From positions 50,158-114,157 of the forward strand of contig NZ_QPKI01000010.1 of assembly GCF_003339685.1 (NCBI RefSeq): 64,000 bases of DNA, given 5' to 3'. The position numbers were made by a program, and so were the translations under genes. The stretch is from Halomonas sp. DQ26W. GTDB taxonomy: Bacteria; Pseudomonadota; Gammaproteobacteria; Pseudomonadales; Halomonadaceae. Shown here piece by piece: positions 17,851 to 26,690 of the stretch. Position 1 is the stretch's first letter, and the number at the start of each line of letters is the position of its first letter. The notes beneath the pieces were generated by a model. It searched no databases and was not told the DNA's origin. It saw only the letters and a program-made list of their open reading frames with translations.

Positions 17851-19421
17851 GGCCTGAAGTTGCACTGCCCGTTCTCCTGCCCTTGCTGTCGGGTGCCTTG
17901 TCGCTGTTGTTCTGGCGCTCGCGATCCACGCAGCGCTTCATCGCCGTGGCCGGAAATATCGCGCTGCTGGGCGTGGCACTCTGGCTGCTGGTATCGGTGA
18001 GCCTCGATGATTATGTGGTGATCCAGATGGGCGGCTGGGAGGCCCCCATCGGGATCACCCTGGTCGCTGATATGCTCAGTGCGGTGATGATCGTGCTGAC
18101 CGGCATCATCGGGCTGGCGCTGGCGGTCTATTCGCTGGCTTCCACCGGTCCCGGCCACGAGAAGTTCGGCTATTACCCCTTGATGCACCTGCTGCTGGCC
18201 GGTGTCGCCGGTGCCTTTCTCACCGGTGACATCTTCAACCTCTATGTCTGGTTCGAAGTGATGCTGGTGGCCTCCTTCGCGCTGCTGATTCTGGGCGGCG
18301 AGAAGGCGCAGATGGAGGGGGCGATCAAGTACGTGACCCTCAACCTGCTGGCGTCGGTGATCTTTCTCACCGCCATCGGGCTGACCTACGGTATGGTCGG
18401 CACGCTCAATATGGCCGATATCGCCCAGCGCCTGGCCGCGGCCGAGAACCAGGGCATGGTCGAAGTGCTGGCGGTCATGTTCATGATCGCCTTCGGCATC
18501 AAGGCGGCGGCCTTTCCGCTGTTCTTCTGGCTGCCGGCCTCCTACCACACGCCACCGGTGGCGGTTTCGGCCCTGTTCGCGGGGCTGCTGACCAAGGTTG
18601 GGGTCTACTCCCTGTATCGGGTCTTTACCTTGATGTTCGACCAGACCCTGGGCTATACCCAGGATCTGCTGCTGTGGGGAGCGGCGCTGACCATGGTGAC
18701 CGGCGTGCTCGGGGCCGCTGCGCAATTCGAGTTCCGGCGCATTCTCTCCTTCCATATCGTCAGTCAGATCGGCTACATGATCCTCGGGCTTGCGCTGTTC
18801 ACACCGCTCGCCATTGCCGGGGGTATTTTCGCGGTGATGCACAACATCATCGTCAAGACGAATCTATTTTTGATCAGCGGTATCACCCGGCGGCTCCAGG
18901 GTACCTATGAGCTGAAGAAGATGGGCGGGCTCTATCGCGAACGTCCCTGGCTGGCCGTGGCCTTCTTCCTGTCGGCCTTTTCCCTGGCTGGCATACCGCC
19001 ACTTTCCGGTTTCTTTGCCAAGTTCGTCCTCATACGCGCCGGTATCGAGGCCGGAGCCTATGTCGTCACTGGTGTCGCTCTGGCGGTCGGCCTGATGACG
19101 CTCTATTCCATGGTCAAGATATGGAACGAGGTGTTCTGGAAGACCCTGCCCGAGGACAATCTGGTGCCGGTGGAGGAGACTGTTGTGGGTGACGACAGCC
19201 GCTTGGTGCCGGCGAGCATGTGGCTGATGTATCTGCCGGTGGCGGTGTTGGCACTCTTTGCCCTGTTGATTGGTCTGTTTGCCGAACCGCTGATGGTTGC
19301 CATGAACCAGATCGGTGACCAGCTGATGAACCCTCAGGGCTACATCGAGGCCGTGCTGGGGGGCGAGGTTGGTATCGAGGATGTTCTGGTCGAGGGGCCT
19401 GATGAGGAGGTGACGCCATGA
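17847..19421 (+). CDS. mnhD: Mrp (group 1) cation/proton antiporter subunit D
   Basis: Subunit D (NuoM/N-like), 524 residues with about 14 helices. It uses a GTG start at 17847 that overlaps the mnhC stop. Key segments are [21 protein letters not shown], given here as [35 protein letters not shown] and [20 protein letters not shown]. An acidic C-terminal tail ([17 protein letters not shown]) follows the last helix. It overlaps mnhE by four bases. Confidence 0.95.
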   Translation: MRPEVALPVLLPLLSGALSLLFWRSRSTQRFIAVAGNIALLGVALWLLVSVSLDDYVVIQMGGWEAPIGITLVADMLSAVMIVLTGIIGLALAVYSLASTGPGHEKFGYYPLMHLLLAGVAGAFLTGDIFNLYVWFEVMLVASFALLILGGEKAQMEGAIKYVTLNLLASVIFLTAIGLTYGMVGTLNMADIAQRLAAAENQGMVEVLAVMFMIAFGIKAAAFPLFFWLPASYHTPPVAVSALFAGLLTKVGVYSLYRVFTLMFDQTLGYTQDLLLWGAALTMVTGVLGAAAQFEFRRILSFHIVSQIGYMILGLALFTPLAIAGGIFAVMHNIIVKTNLFLISGITRRLQGTYELKKMGGLYRERPWLAVAFFLSAFSLAGIPPLSGFFAKFVLIRAGIEAGAYVVTGVALAVGLMTLYSMVKIWNEVFWKTLPEDNLVPVEETVVGDDSRLVPASMWLMYLPVAVLALFALLIGLFAEPLMVAMNQIGDQLMNPQGYIEAVLGGEVGIEDVLVEGPDEEVTP

Positions 19422-19891
19422 CGGGGGCAATATGGAACCTGCTGCTGGCCCTGGCCTGGGTCATCCTCAGCGGCGATTTCTCGGGGCCGAACCTGGTGAT
19501 CGGTCTGGTGTTCGGCTATTTCACGCTGGTGCTGATTGAGCCCCAGGTGCCAGCTCTCAAGGGCTACCCGGGCCGGATTCCGCGAATTCTGCGTTTCATG
19601 GGCTTCTTCATCAAGGAGCTGGTCCAGGCCAACCTGCGTGTCGGTTTCGACATTCTGACGCCACCCTGGCACATGAAGCCGGGTGTGATCGCCATGCCGC
19701 TGGAGGCGCGGACCGAGCTTGAGATCACCATGGTCGCCAACCTGATATCCCTGACACCGGGCACACTGAGCCTGGATGTCTCCGATGACCGCAAGGTGCT
19801 TTACATTCATGCCATGTTCCTCGACGACGAGGAGGAGCTGCGCCGTAATATCAAGGAAATGGAATGTCGTGCCCTGGAGCTGTTCCGATGA
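19418..19891 (+). CDS. mnhE: Mrp (group 1) cation/proton antiporter subunit E
   Basis: Subunit E, 157 residues, with N-terminal membrane segments (about 5-45) and the hallmark [18 protein letters not shown] followed by [18 protein letters not shown]. It is clearly homologous to the minus-strand E subunit but diverged, so the two operons are not a recent duplication. It overlaps mnhD by four bases and precedes mnhF by 24 bases. Confidence 0.95.
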   Translation: MTGAIWNLLLALAWVILSGDFSGPNLVIGLVFGYFTLVLIEPQVPALKGYPGRIPRILRFMGFFIKELVQANLRVGFDILTPPWHMKPGVIAMPLEARTELEITMVANLISLTPGTLSLDVSDDRKVLYIHAMFLDDEEELRRNIKEMECRALELFR

Positions 19892-19915
19892 GTTCGATGA
19901 TGGTGAGGTGGTGAT

Positions 19916-20185
19916 GTGGATACCGTAATCCTGCTCAGCCAGGTGATCATGAGCTTTGCCCTGATCCTGGCCTTCGTGAGGGTGGTGCGAGGCCCCAGCC
20001 TGCCTGACCGGGTGGTGGCGCTGGAACTGTTTGCCAGCATCGTGGTGGGCATGGTGGGTGTCTATGCCATCAAGATGGACGTTTCCAGCTTTCTGGATGC
20101 CGCCATCGTTATCGCGCTGATGGGCTTTCTGGCTGCCATCGGCTTCGCCCGTTTTCTGGAGCGTGGAGGTCCTCGGGATGATTGA
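19916..20185 (+). CDS. mnhF: Mrp (group 1) cation/proton antiporter subunit F
   Basis: Subunit F, 89 residues, three helices, hallmark VRVVRGPSLPDRVVALELFAS. The start is a GTG at 19916; GAGGTGG upstream provides a ribosome binding site. An ATG is absent near the family N-terminus, so the GTG is the only reasonable choice. The stop overlaps mnhG by eight bases. Confidence 0.93.
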   Translation: MDTVILLSQVIMSFALILAFVRVVRGPSLPDRVVALELFASIVVGMVGVYAIKMDVSSFLDAAIVIALMGFLAAIGFARFLERGGPRDD

Positions 20186-20582
20186 GATGATCAAAGGGCT
20201 CCTGATTCTCACCGGGGCACTGTTCATGTTGCTGGCGGCGCTGGGTATCCTGCGCCTACCCGACCTGCTCACCCGCATGCATGCCACGACCAAGGCAGCG
20301 GCCCTGGGTGTGATCCTGATCATGCTCTCGGTTGCCGTGCATTTTGGCGAGGTGGCGGTAGTGGCCCGCGCCTTTGCCATCATCGTCTTCGTGGTCATGA
20401 CGGCGCCGGTGGCGGCACACGTGATCGGCCGTGCCGGCTATTTCGTGGGTTCGAAGCTCTGGTCCGGCACCGTGAAGGATGAGCTGCGACCCAACTATGA
20501 CCCGCTGACCCATGAGCTTAAAAGCGGACTGGAGACCGAAGCCAACGCGGTGCATCAGCCCCGGGAGAGTGATCCTTCCTGA
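20178..20582 (+). CDS. mnhG: Mrp (group 1) cation/proton antiporter subunit G
   Basis: Subunit G, 134 residues and last gene of the plus-strand operon. Three helices occupy about residues 5-28, 42-62 and 68-88; the hallmark LRLPDLLTRMHATTKAAALG is present. The ATG at 20178 has GGAGG seven bases upstream and overlaps mnhF; an in-frame GTG at 20163 is an alternative. The C-terminal tail is hydrophilic and acidic, without the basic tail of the minus-strand homologue. Confidence 0.94.
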   Translation: MIEMIKGLLILTGALFMLLAALGILRLPDLLTRMHATTKAAALGVILIMLSVAVHFGEVAVVARAFAIIVFVVMTAPVAAHVIGRAGYFVGSKLWSGTVKDELRPNYDPLTHELKSGLETEANAVHQPRESDPS

Positions 20583-20696
20583 CGATGGCGGGTCCTGGCA
20601 GGGGTTACAGAAATCGACGATATGAGAGCGAAAGAGACTGGTCTCGCCTGTGCTTCTACGCCATCATCATGGCGTTCATTGCCAAGGAATGCCGAT

Positions 20697-22001
20697 ATGC
20701 GTCAGATATTTCCTGCCACTCTGTTGATGGCGCTTCTCGCCGGCTGCCAGAGCGGCCCGGTACAGGAGGCGACAGCTGACAATCGTTCGCTTGATGCTGC
20801 CGACGAACAGGCTGCCAGCGGGCAGGAGGCCGAGCCCACTCATGAGCCGGTGTCGACTGAGCGTGGTGAGTCCGAAGCCACGCCGGCCGACTTCAATGCG
20901 TGGTTGGCAAGCTTTCGCCGCGAGGCCCGCTCAGCGGGCATCAGCGAGACGACGCTGACCCAGGCACTGGATGGGGTACGCTATCGGCCTCGGGTGATCG
21001 AGTTGGACCGCTCACAGCCGGAGTTTGTGCGGCCCATCTGGCAGTATCTCGATAGCGCCGTTTCATCGACTCGTATCCAGCAGGGGCGTGACAAGCTTGC
21101 CGAGCATCGTGATACTGCACGCCGCATGGAGGAACACTACGGCGTACCGGCAGAAATCATCGTCGCGATCTGGGGGATCGAGAGCAACTATGGCGGTAAC
21201 TTTGGGGACTTCTCGACCCTGGAGGCCCTGGCGACCCTGGCCTTCGATGGGCGTCGCAGCGACTTCGCCCGCGGCGAACTGTTGGCTGCGTTGCGTATCA
21301 TCGAGGCCGGTGATATCCGTCCTGAGCGCATGGTCGGCTCCTGGGCCGGAGCCATGGGCCATACCCAGTTCATTCCCTCGAGTTTCGAAGCCTATGCCGT
21401 TGATGGCGATGGCGACGGCCGACGCGATATCTGGGGCAGCATTCCCGATGTCATGGCCTCGACCGCGAACTATCTCGCCCGGGCCGGCTGGCAGACGGGG
21501 CAGCCCTGGGGAGTGGAGGTTCGGCTGCCTGACAATTTCGACTATGCCCAGACCGAGCTGAGCACCCGCCGTGCCAGTCGTGAATGGTCTGCCCAGGGGG
21601 TGCGCGGCATCGGTGGCGAGAGTTTGCCCGATTTCGCCGAGGCCTCGGTCATTGCGCCGGCCGGTGCCGATGGGCCGGCATTTCTGGTGGGCCCCAACTT
21701 CCGGGCCATCCTGCGCTACAACAATGCGACCAGCTATGCCTTGGCGGTGGGTGCGCTGGCCGACGAAATTGACGGTCGTTCGGGCATCCACTCAAGCTGG
21801 CCTCGGGAGGAGCAGCCGCTGACGCGCAGCCAGGTTCGCGAGATGCAGCAGGCACTTAATGCTCGTGGCTTCGATGTCGGTACCCCGGACGGCATCCTGG
21901 GGCCCAATACGCGTCGTGGCCTGCGCAACTATCAACGTTCGCTTGGCGTCACACCCGACGGTTTCGCCACGGTCAGCCTGTTGCAGCGGCTGCAGCGCTG
22001 A
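20697..22001 (+). CDS. Lytic murein transglycosylase, lipoprotein with C-terminal peptidoglycan-binding domain
   Basis: This 434-residue MltB-family enzyme cleaves the glycan backbone of peptidoglycan with formation of anhydromuramic acid. A lipoprotein signal ends LLAGC (Cys17), predicting an outer-membrane-anchored periplasmic enzyme. A low-complexity acidic linker (about residues 18-62) precedes the SLT_2 catalytic domain; the catalytic glutamate is Glu162 in AIWGIESNYGG, and MGHTQFIPSSF is also typical. The last 60 residues (QVREMQQALNARGFDVG...) form a PG_binding_1 domain. The start at 20697 is chosen because the signal sequence begins there. It is probably a separate transcription unit from mnhG. 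Confidence 0.92.
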   Translation: MRQIFPATLLMALLAGCQSGPVQEATADNRSLDAADEQAASGQEAEPTHEPVSTERGESEATPADFNAWLASFRREARSAGISETTLTQALDGVRYRPRVIELDRSQPEFVRPIWQYLDSAVSSTRIQQGRDKLAEHRDTARRMEEHYGVPAEIIVAIWGIESNYGGNFGDFSTLEALATLAFDGRRSDFARGELLAALRIIEAGDIRPERMVGSWAGAMGHTQFIPSSFEAYAVDGDGDGRRDIWGSIPDVMASTANYLARAGWQTGQPWGVEVRLPDNFDYAQTELSTRRASREWSAQGVRGIGGESLPDFAEASVIAPAGADGPAFLVGPNFRAILRYNNATSYALAVGALADEIDGRSGIHSSWPREEQPLTRSQVREMQQALNARGFDVGTPDGILGPNTRRGLRNYQRSLGVTPDGFATVSLLQRLQR

Positions 22002-22003
22002 TA

Positions 22004-22040
22004 AGGAAAGACCCCACCCGTGCAGGGTGAGGCCCTTCCT
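22004..22040 (+). terminator. Possible terminator after the lytic transglycosylase
   Basis: An imperfect stem pairs CCCCACCC with GGGTGAGG, extended by AGGAA with TTCCT. No clear T-run follows. It sits between two converging genes. Confidence 0.4.
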
Positions 22041-22095
22041 CATGCGCCGTTGAGGAATGGAGGTGGTTCAATAGGGAGGTTAAAGCTGGATCGGC

Positions 22096-22686
22096 TCAAT
22101 CATTGTTGGTCCAGTTGTTAAGCAAGTCGCTGACGGCGCGGCCGGCTCTCTCGGCCCCTTCCTGAGTGCGTTCCCAGGCACGTTCGGCACCTTCGCCGAT
22201 CGTATCGGCGCCTTCACGCGTCTGGTGCCAGGCACTTTCGGCTCCCTCGCCAGCGGTTTGCCAGGCATCCCGAGTCCGTTGCCGTGCCATATCCCACCAG
22301 TCCTGATCGTAGCGTGGCAGAGCCCCCAGGACGTCTTCGTTGGCATTGACGAGTACGTCATGGGTGGTTTCGCCATCCTCTTCATGGGTTACCAGTTGGT
22401 AGTGGGCGTTGGTGATTACCAGGTAGTCACCATCCTGCCCCACATCCTCATGGGAGCGTATGATCAGGGCATGGACCTGCATATCGTCACCGAGCAGCAT
22501 ATCGACGACTTCGCTGGGCTGGCTATCCGGGGCGGCTTCGAAATACACCTCCGCATCGAGAATCGCTCTGTTTGAGTAGAGTCCCTGAGGTTCGAACTGA
22601 GCGTGTGCTCCAGTAACGGCGAGGCCGGCAACCAGCAGGCCAATCGAAGTGGCAAGTGTCGTCCTTGCAAAGCGTCGCTGAGTCAT
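22096..22686 (-). CDS. Secreted protein with amphipathic C-terminal repeats
   Basis: This 196-residue protein starts with a clear signal peptide (MTQRRFARTTLATSIG, cleavage near GAHAQF), so it is exported. The middle region (about residues 40-125, DAEVYFEAAPDSQPSEVVDMLLG onward, given in part) resembles a PRC-barrel-like beta domain. The C-terminal 65 residues hold repeated units EGAESAWHQTR, EGADTIGEGAERAWERTQ and EGAERAGRAV, which should form an alanine/glutamate-rich amphipathic helix like those of apolipoprotein- or LEA-like proteins. The start at 22686 is chosen to expose the signal peptide. The function is not known; an envelope or stress role is inference. Confidence 0.72.
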   Translation of the reverse strand: MTQRRFARTTLATSIGLLVAGLAVTGAHAQFEPQGLYSNRAILDAEVYFEAAPDSQPSEVVDMLLGDDMQVHALIIRSHEDVGQDGDYLVITNAHYQLVTHEEDGETTHDVLVNANEDVLGALPRYDQDWWDMARQRTRDAWQTAGEGAESAWHQTREGADTIGEGAERAWERTQEGAERAGRAVSDLLNNWTNND

Positions 22687-22852
22687 ACAGTGTGCTCCTT
22701 TTCCTAGATGGCACTTCCAGTATGGCACTTTACATCTAGTAGCTGCACATCACGTGTGCTGGCGAGTAACCGCATGCCGGGCAAGAAGCTGCCTGGCCGG
22801 CTGGCATTCGAGGGAAACGACGCTATTCTGTGAGCTTTGACAGGAAGATAGC

Positions 22853-23449
22853 ATGCAAGCAGATTCATTGCCGCGCCGGGCGGCGTGGCTCAGGGTCGCT
22901 CTGGCACTGGGCGCATGGCTGGTGATTGCTTTCGCGCCTGCTGCGATGGCTGAAAAGGGAGTCTTTGGCTGGGTCGAGAAGGCAACTCTGGAGCCCTGGG
23001 GGGTGGAGGTCAAGGCCAAGCTCGATAGTGGTGCTCTCACTTCATCGCTCGATGCCCGCGATATCGAACGCTTCGAGAAGCATGACGAGGAGTGGGTGCG
23101 TTTTCGGCTGGAGCTCATGGACGAGGCAAGTGGTGAGACGTTCTCCGAAACGCTGGAGCGGCCGCTCTATCGCGATATCCGCGTGCGTGGAGCGGGTGGA
23201 CGAGACGAACGCCTGGTGGTGTTGATGAAGGTATGCATGGGCAATACCGTCTATGAAGAACAGGTCGGGCTACGCAACCGTGAAGAGATGCACTATCCAC
23301 TGCTTCTCGGGCGGCGCACCATTGGGCATCTGGGCCTGCTCGACGTGACCCGCACCTTTCTCAATGCACCCGAATGCAACGAAGATACCGAGGTGAAGCG
23401 TTACGAGAGCGATGACGCAGGGAATGTGGACGTCGACAAGACGGATTGA
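22853..23449 (+). CDS. Periplasmic RimK-associated-type zinc protease domain protein (PF05618-like)
   Basis: This 198-residue protein has an N-terminal signal peptide ending at about AAMAEK, then a single domain resembling the retropepsin-like 'ATP-dependent zinc protease' family often found beside RimK. The aspartic-protease-like motif KLDSGALTSSLDA (about residues 57-69) and the second half motif PLLLGRRTIGHLGLLDV match that family. Despite the name these are probably aspartyl-type peptidases, and here no rimK is adjacent. The AGGAAGATAGC upstream of the ATG is the ribosome binding site. Substrate unknown. Confidence 0.8.
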   Translation: MQADSLPRRAAWLRVALALGAWLVIAFAPAAMAEKGVFGWVEKATLEPWGVEVKAKLDSGALTSSLDARDIERFEKHDEEWVRFRLELMDEASGETFSETLERPLYRDIRVRGAGGRDERLVVLMKVCMGNTVYEEQVGLRNREEMHYPLLLGRRTIGHLGLLDVTRTFLNAPECNEDTEVKRYESDDAGNVDVDKTD

Positions 23450-23470
23450 GACTCGTTCCTGGGGCGTTTA

Positions 23471-24184
23471 TCAGAACAACCGGGCCAGCAGGGCGGTCAC
23501 TGCGGTTTCCACCCGCAGGATACGCGGCCCCAGGTGGATGCCTTCACAGCCGGCTTCTACCAGACGTTCTACCTCGAAGGGAATGAAGCCTCCTTCGGGG
23601 CCCACCAACAGGGCGACCGGCTCTTCGATGCCCCGGGGGCAGGCCTGCACCATCCCGGGGTGTGCCAGCAGGCCACGCCGTGTCTCGAGCAGTTGCGGCA
23701 ACACATTTTCGACGAAGGGACGAAAACCCTTGGCCAGACTTACCGTGGGTATCACGGTGTCGCGGGCCTGCTCCAGTCCCAGCACGAGATGGGTGTGAAT
23801 CTTGTCGGGATCGAGTTCCGGTGACTGCCAGTAGCTCTTTTCCACCCGTTGCGAATGCAACAGCGTGACCTTTTTCACTCCGAGGGCCGTGGCGTGCTCA
23901 AGACTCCTGGCCAGCATCCGTGGGCGCGGCAGCGCGAGCACGAGATGCACCGGCAACGGGGGTGGCGGTGGGGTGTCGAGGTTGCCGAGGGCAAAACGTG
24001 CCTCGTGCTCGTCGATCGCCAGCAGCTCGCCGCGGCCGATGCCCCCGCCTGCTACGCCCAGGGTCATGCAATCGCCGATGCGGGCGCGGTGGACCTCCTT
24101 GAGGTGGTGCAGCCGGCGAGGGTCGCGGATGCATGCCAGGTGGTCGTGTTCAATGTCGTCGGGGGCGAGCAGGATCAGGTTCAT
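23471..24184 (-). CDS. rsmE: 16S rRNA (uracil-1498-N3)-methyltransferase RsmE
   Basis: RsmE methylates N3 of U1498 in 16S rRNA. The protein has 237 residues, the normal size. An N-terminal PUA-like domain (RRLHHLKEVHRARIGD) is followed by the SPOUT domain with SLEHATALGVKKVTLLHS, the SAM-binding LLVGPEGGF loop and GPRILRVETAV at the C-terminus. It is convergent with the preceding zinc-protease-like gene (21 bases apart) and divergent from phaR (96 bases between starts). Confidence 0.95.
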   Translation of the reverse strand: MNLILLAPDDIEHDHLACIRDPRRLHHLKEVHRARIGDCMTLGVAGGGIGRGELLAIDEHEARFALGNLDTPPPPPLPVHLVLALPRPRMLARSLEHATALGVKKVTLLHSQRVEKSYWQSPELDPDKIHTHLVLGLEQARDTVIPTVSLAKGFRPFVENVLPQLLETRRGLLAHPGMVQACPRGIEEPVALLVGPEGGFIPFEVERLVEAGCEGIHLGPRILRVETAVTALLARLF

Positions 24185-24280
24185 CGGGTCTCGTTAATTG
24201 GCTTCGATTTGCAAGGGCGGTGGCGCGGTGCACAATAGCAGCAAAGGGCAAGCCTGCCTTTCATGACAAGGAGTGCCACC

Positions 24281-24775
24281 GTGCGCGTGATTCGCAAGTA
24301 TGCCAACCGTAGGCTCTATGATACCCAACAGAGTCGCTATGTGACGCTCGAGGATCTGCGGCGCCTGATTCTCGACGAAGAACCCTTCCGGGTCGAGGAT
24401 GCCAAAAGCGGAGAGGACCTTACCCGCACCATTCTGTTGTCGATCATTATCGAGCAGGAGCAGGCGGATGGTGACTCCGAGGTCTTCTCCAACGACCTGC
24501 TGGCCCAGTTCATTCGTGTCTATGACATGGCTCAGCCGCTTCCCCTGGCTCGTTACCTGGAGCAGGGCACCCAACTGATGCTCGAGCAGCAGAAGCGCAT
24601 GAAGGACCAGTGGCAACAGGCTATGCGCCATTCGCCCATGGAATTGATGCGCGAGATGGCAGAAGAGAACATGCGTTTCTGGCAGCAGACCATCGGTCAG
24701 GGCCAGGCCAATAACGATGACAAGCACGATGATGACAAGCACGATGACAAGGACGACAAGCCCAAGAAATCCTGA
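24281..24775 (+). CDS. phaR: Polyhydroxyalkanoate synthesis repressor PhaR
   Basis: PhaR binds DNA and PHA granules and represses phasin and PHA genes when no polymer is present. The N-terminal DNA-binding domain RVIRKYANRRLYDTQQSRYV is highly conserved, followed by the PHB-accumulation regulatory domain (LLSIIIEQE, LAQFIRVYDM). The start is the GTG at 24281, which has AAGGAG seven bases upstream; an ATG at 24263 has none. The protein is 164 residues. The C-terminus is an unusual His/Asp/Lys-rich tail. No PHA synthase or phasin gene is in the window. Confidence 0.92.
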   Translation: MRVIRKYANRRLYDTQQSRYVTLEDLRRLILDEEPFRVEDAKSGEDLTRTILLSIIIEQEQADGDSEVFSNDLLAQFIRVYDMAQPLPLARYLEQGTQLMLEQQKRMKDQWQQAMRHSPMELMREMAEENMRFWQQTIGQGQANNDDKHDDDKHDDKDDKPKKS

Positions 24776-24909
24776 GCGGGGCGCGTTGGCGGCGGCTTTC
24801 TGACATAATGCCGCGACGTTTTCCACGCCGGTTTTCACGACGCCCGGCATTTCGCGGCAAGGCGTCGTCAAAGCCCAGTTTAACCAGTCAGAGATAGGTA
24901 CTATAGCGG

Positions 24910-26205
24910 ATGAAGGTTCTGATCATCGGCGGCGGCGGCCGCGAACATGCCCTGGCCTGGAAGGTCGCCCAGTCGCCATGCGTCGAACGCGTCTTCGTGG
25001 CCCCCGGCAACGCCGGTACCGCCCGGGAAGAGGGCGTGGCCAATGTCGCCATCGATGTGGCCGACCTGGATGGGCTGGTGGCGTTTGCACGGGAGGAAGC
25101 CATCGACCTGACCATTGTCGGCCCGGAGGCGCCGCTGGTCGCGGGCGTCGTCGATCGCTTCCGCGAGGCGGGGCTGGCGATTTTCGGACCCTCTGCAGGA
25201 GCGGCACAGCTTGAAGGATCGAAGTCCTTCACCAAGGACTTCCTGGCACGTCACGCCATTCCCAGCGCTGCTTACCGCACCTTCACCGAGGTCGAGCCCG
25301 CACTCGGCTATCTCACCGAGCAGGGGGCACCCATCGTGATCAAGGCCGACGGCCTGGCGGCGGGCAAGGGTGTCATCGTCGCCATGACCCTCGATGAGGC
25401 CGAGTCGGCCGTGCGGGACATGCTGGAGGCCAACGCCTTCGGCGATGCCGGTGCACGTGTAGTGATTGAAGAGTTCCTCGAGGGCGAGGAGGCGAGTTTC
25501 ATTGTCATGGTCGATGGAAGCAATGTGCTGCCCATGGCCACCAGTCAGGATCATAAGCGGGCGCTGGACGGTGACGAAGGGCCCAATACCGGTGGCATGG
25601 GCGCCTACTCGCCAGCACCGGTCGTGACCGAATCAGTCCACGAGCGAATCATGCAGGAAGTGATCATGCCCACGGTTCACGGCATGGCGGCGGAGGGACA
25701 TCCGTACAGCGGCTTCCTCTATGCCGGCCTGATGATCGATACTGAAGGCAATCCCAAGGTCATCGAATACAACTGTCGCTTTGGCGACCCGGAAACTCAG
25801 CCAATCATGTTGCGCCTGCGGTCCGACCTGGCTGAGCTCTGCCTCGCTGGGGCGAACGGGGAGCTGGCGGGCCAGACCTGCGACTGGGATGGACGAGCCG
25901 CGGTGGGCGTGGTGCTGGCGGCCGGTGGCTACCCAGGCGACTACCGCAGGGGCGATCTCATTGAAGGTCTCGCGGCGGCGGAAAATACCGGCTGCAAGGT
26001 TTTTCATGCCGGCACCGCCGAAGACGACCAGGGCCGTGCCGTGACAAGCGGTGGACGCGTGCTGTGCGTCACCGCGCTGGGGCAGGGTGTCTCCCAGGCG
26101 CGTGACCTGGCCTACCAGGGAGTTGCGGCAATTCACTGGGACAGTGTCCAGCTCCGTCGGGACATCGCCTACCGCGCCATTGCCCGCGAGCAGCAGGCAG
26201 GCTGA
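24910..26205 (+). CDS. purD: Phosphoribosylamine-glycine ligase
   Basis: PurD (GAR synthetase) joins 5-phosphoribosylamine and glycine in the second step of purine synthesis. The protein has 431 residues. The N-domain begins [18 protein letters not shown], and the ATP-grasp domain carries [29 protein letters not shown] and [12 protein letters not shown]. All are family signatures. It is not next to purH here. The 134-base upstream gap contains no clear promoter consensus. Confidence 0.97.
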   Translation: MKVLIIGGGGREHALAWKVAQSPCVERVFVAPGNAGTAREEGVANVAIDVADLDGLVAFAREEAIDLTIVGPEAPLVAGVVDRFREAGLAIFGPSAGAAQLEGSKSFTKDFLARHAIPSAAYRTFTEVEPALGYLTEQGAPIVIKADGLAAGKGVIVAMTLDEAESAVRDMLEANAFGDAGARVVIEEFLEGEEASFIVMVDGSNVLPMATSQDHKRALDGDEGPNTGGMGAYSPAPVVTESVHERIMQEVIMPTVHGMAAEGHPYSGFLYAGLMIDTEGNPKVIEYNCRFGDPETQPIMLRLRSDLAELCLAGANGELAGQTCDWDGRAAVGVVLAAGGYPGDYRRGDLIEGLAAAENTGCKVFHAGTAEDDQGRAVTSGGRVLCVTALGQGVSQARDLAYQGVAAIHWDSVQLRRDIAYRAIAREQQAG

Positions 26206-26249
26206 TCGTCACCAATGCGCTGACCGACAACAACAAGCAGGGGGTGAGG

Positions 26250-26690
26250 ATGGAGCGTATCAAGCTGGAATTTCCTGAAGCGGCTATCGTGCATCGCCAG
26301 CCATTGTCGGTGCGCATCACCGACATGAACTATGGCCGTCATCTTGGACACGACACCTTGGTATCGCTGCTCCACGAAGCGCGCATTCAGGCGTTCGGAG
26401 CCCTCGGGCTCACCGAGTGGGACATGGGCGGCTATCCCTGCGTGGTGGCCGATCTCGCCGTGCAATATCAGTCTGAAGCACGCTGGCCCGATGCCCTGGT
26501 GGTGGAGACCGCCATCCCGGCGCCGTTGGGCAAGGCAATTGTCGTCTATCATCGTGTGTGCCATGCCGAAGGAGGCCGGCCGGTGGCCATCGCCCGCCTC
26601 AATACCGTCCTGGTCGACCCTGCCCAGGGGCGGAGCGTTGCGATACCCGATGTCGTGACACAGGCCATTACCGGTGCGGAGAGCACCTGA
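26250..26690 (+). CDS. Acyl-CoA thioesterase (hotdog fold)
   Basis: This 146-residue protein is a 4HBT-type hotdog thioesterase, likely hydrolysing acyl-CoA. VRITDMNYGRHLGHDTLVSL is a version of the family active-site segment (D-x-N/D-x-x-x-H). QYQSEARWPDALVVE forms the central strand. The ATG at 26250 is preceded by AGGGGG at five bases; an in-frame GTG at 26244 is an alternative. Its stop overlaps the prkB start by one base, so the two are translationally coupled. Substrate unknown. Confidence 0.85.
   Translation: MERIKLEFPEAAIVHRQPLSVRITDMNYGRHLGHDTLVSLLHEARIQAFGALGLTEWDMGGYPCVVADLAVQYQSEARWPDALVVETAIPAPLGKAIVVYHRVCHAEGGRPVAIARLNTVLVDPAQGRSVAIPDVVTQAITGAEST

Noticed and set aside
17796..18842. 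348-codon minus-strand open frame across mnhC and mnhD
   Set aside because: Antisense to clear antiporter genes; His/Gln/Asp-rich low-complexity translation is the mirror of membrane-protein codons.
20585..20779. 64-codon frame after mnhG
   Set aside because: It overlaps the signal peptide of the lytic transglycosylase in another frame and has no ribosome binding site.
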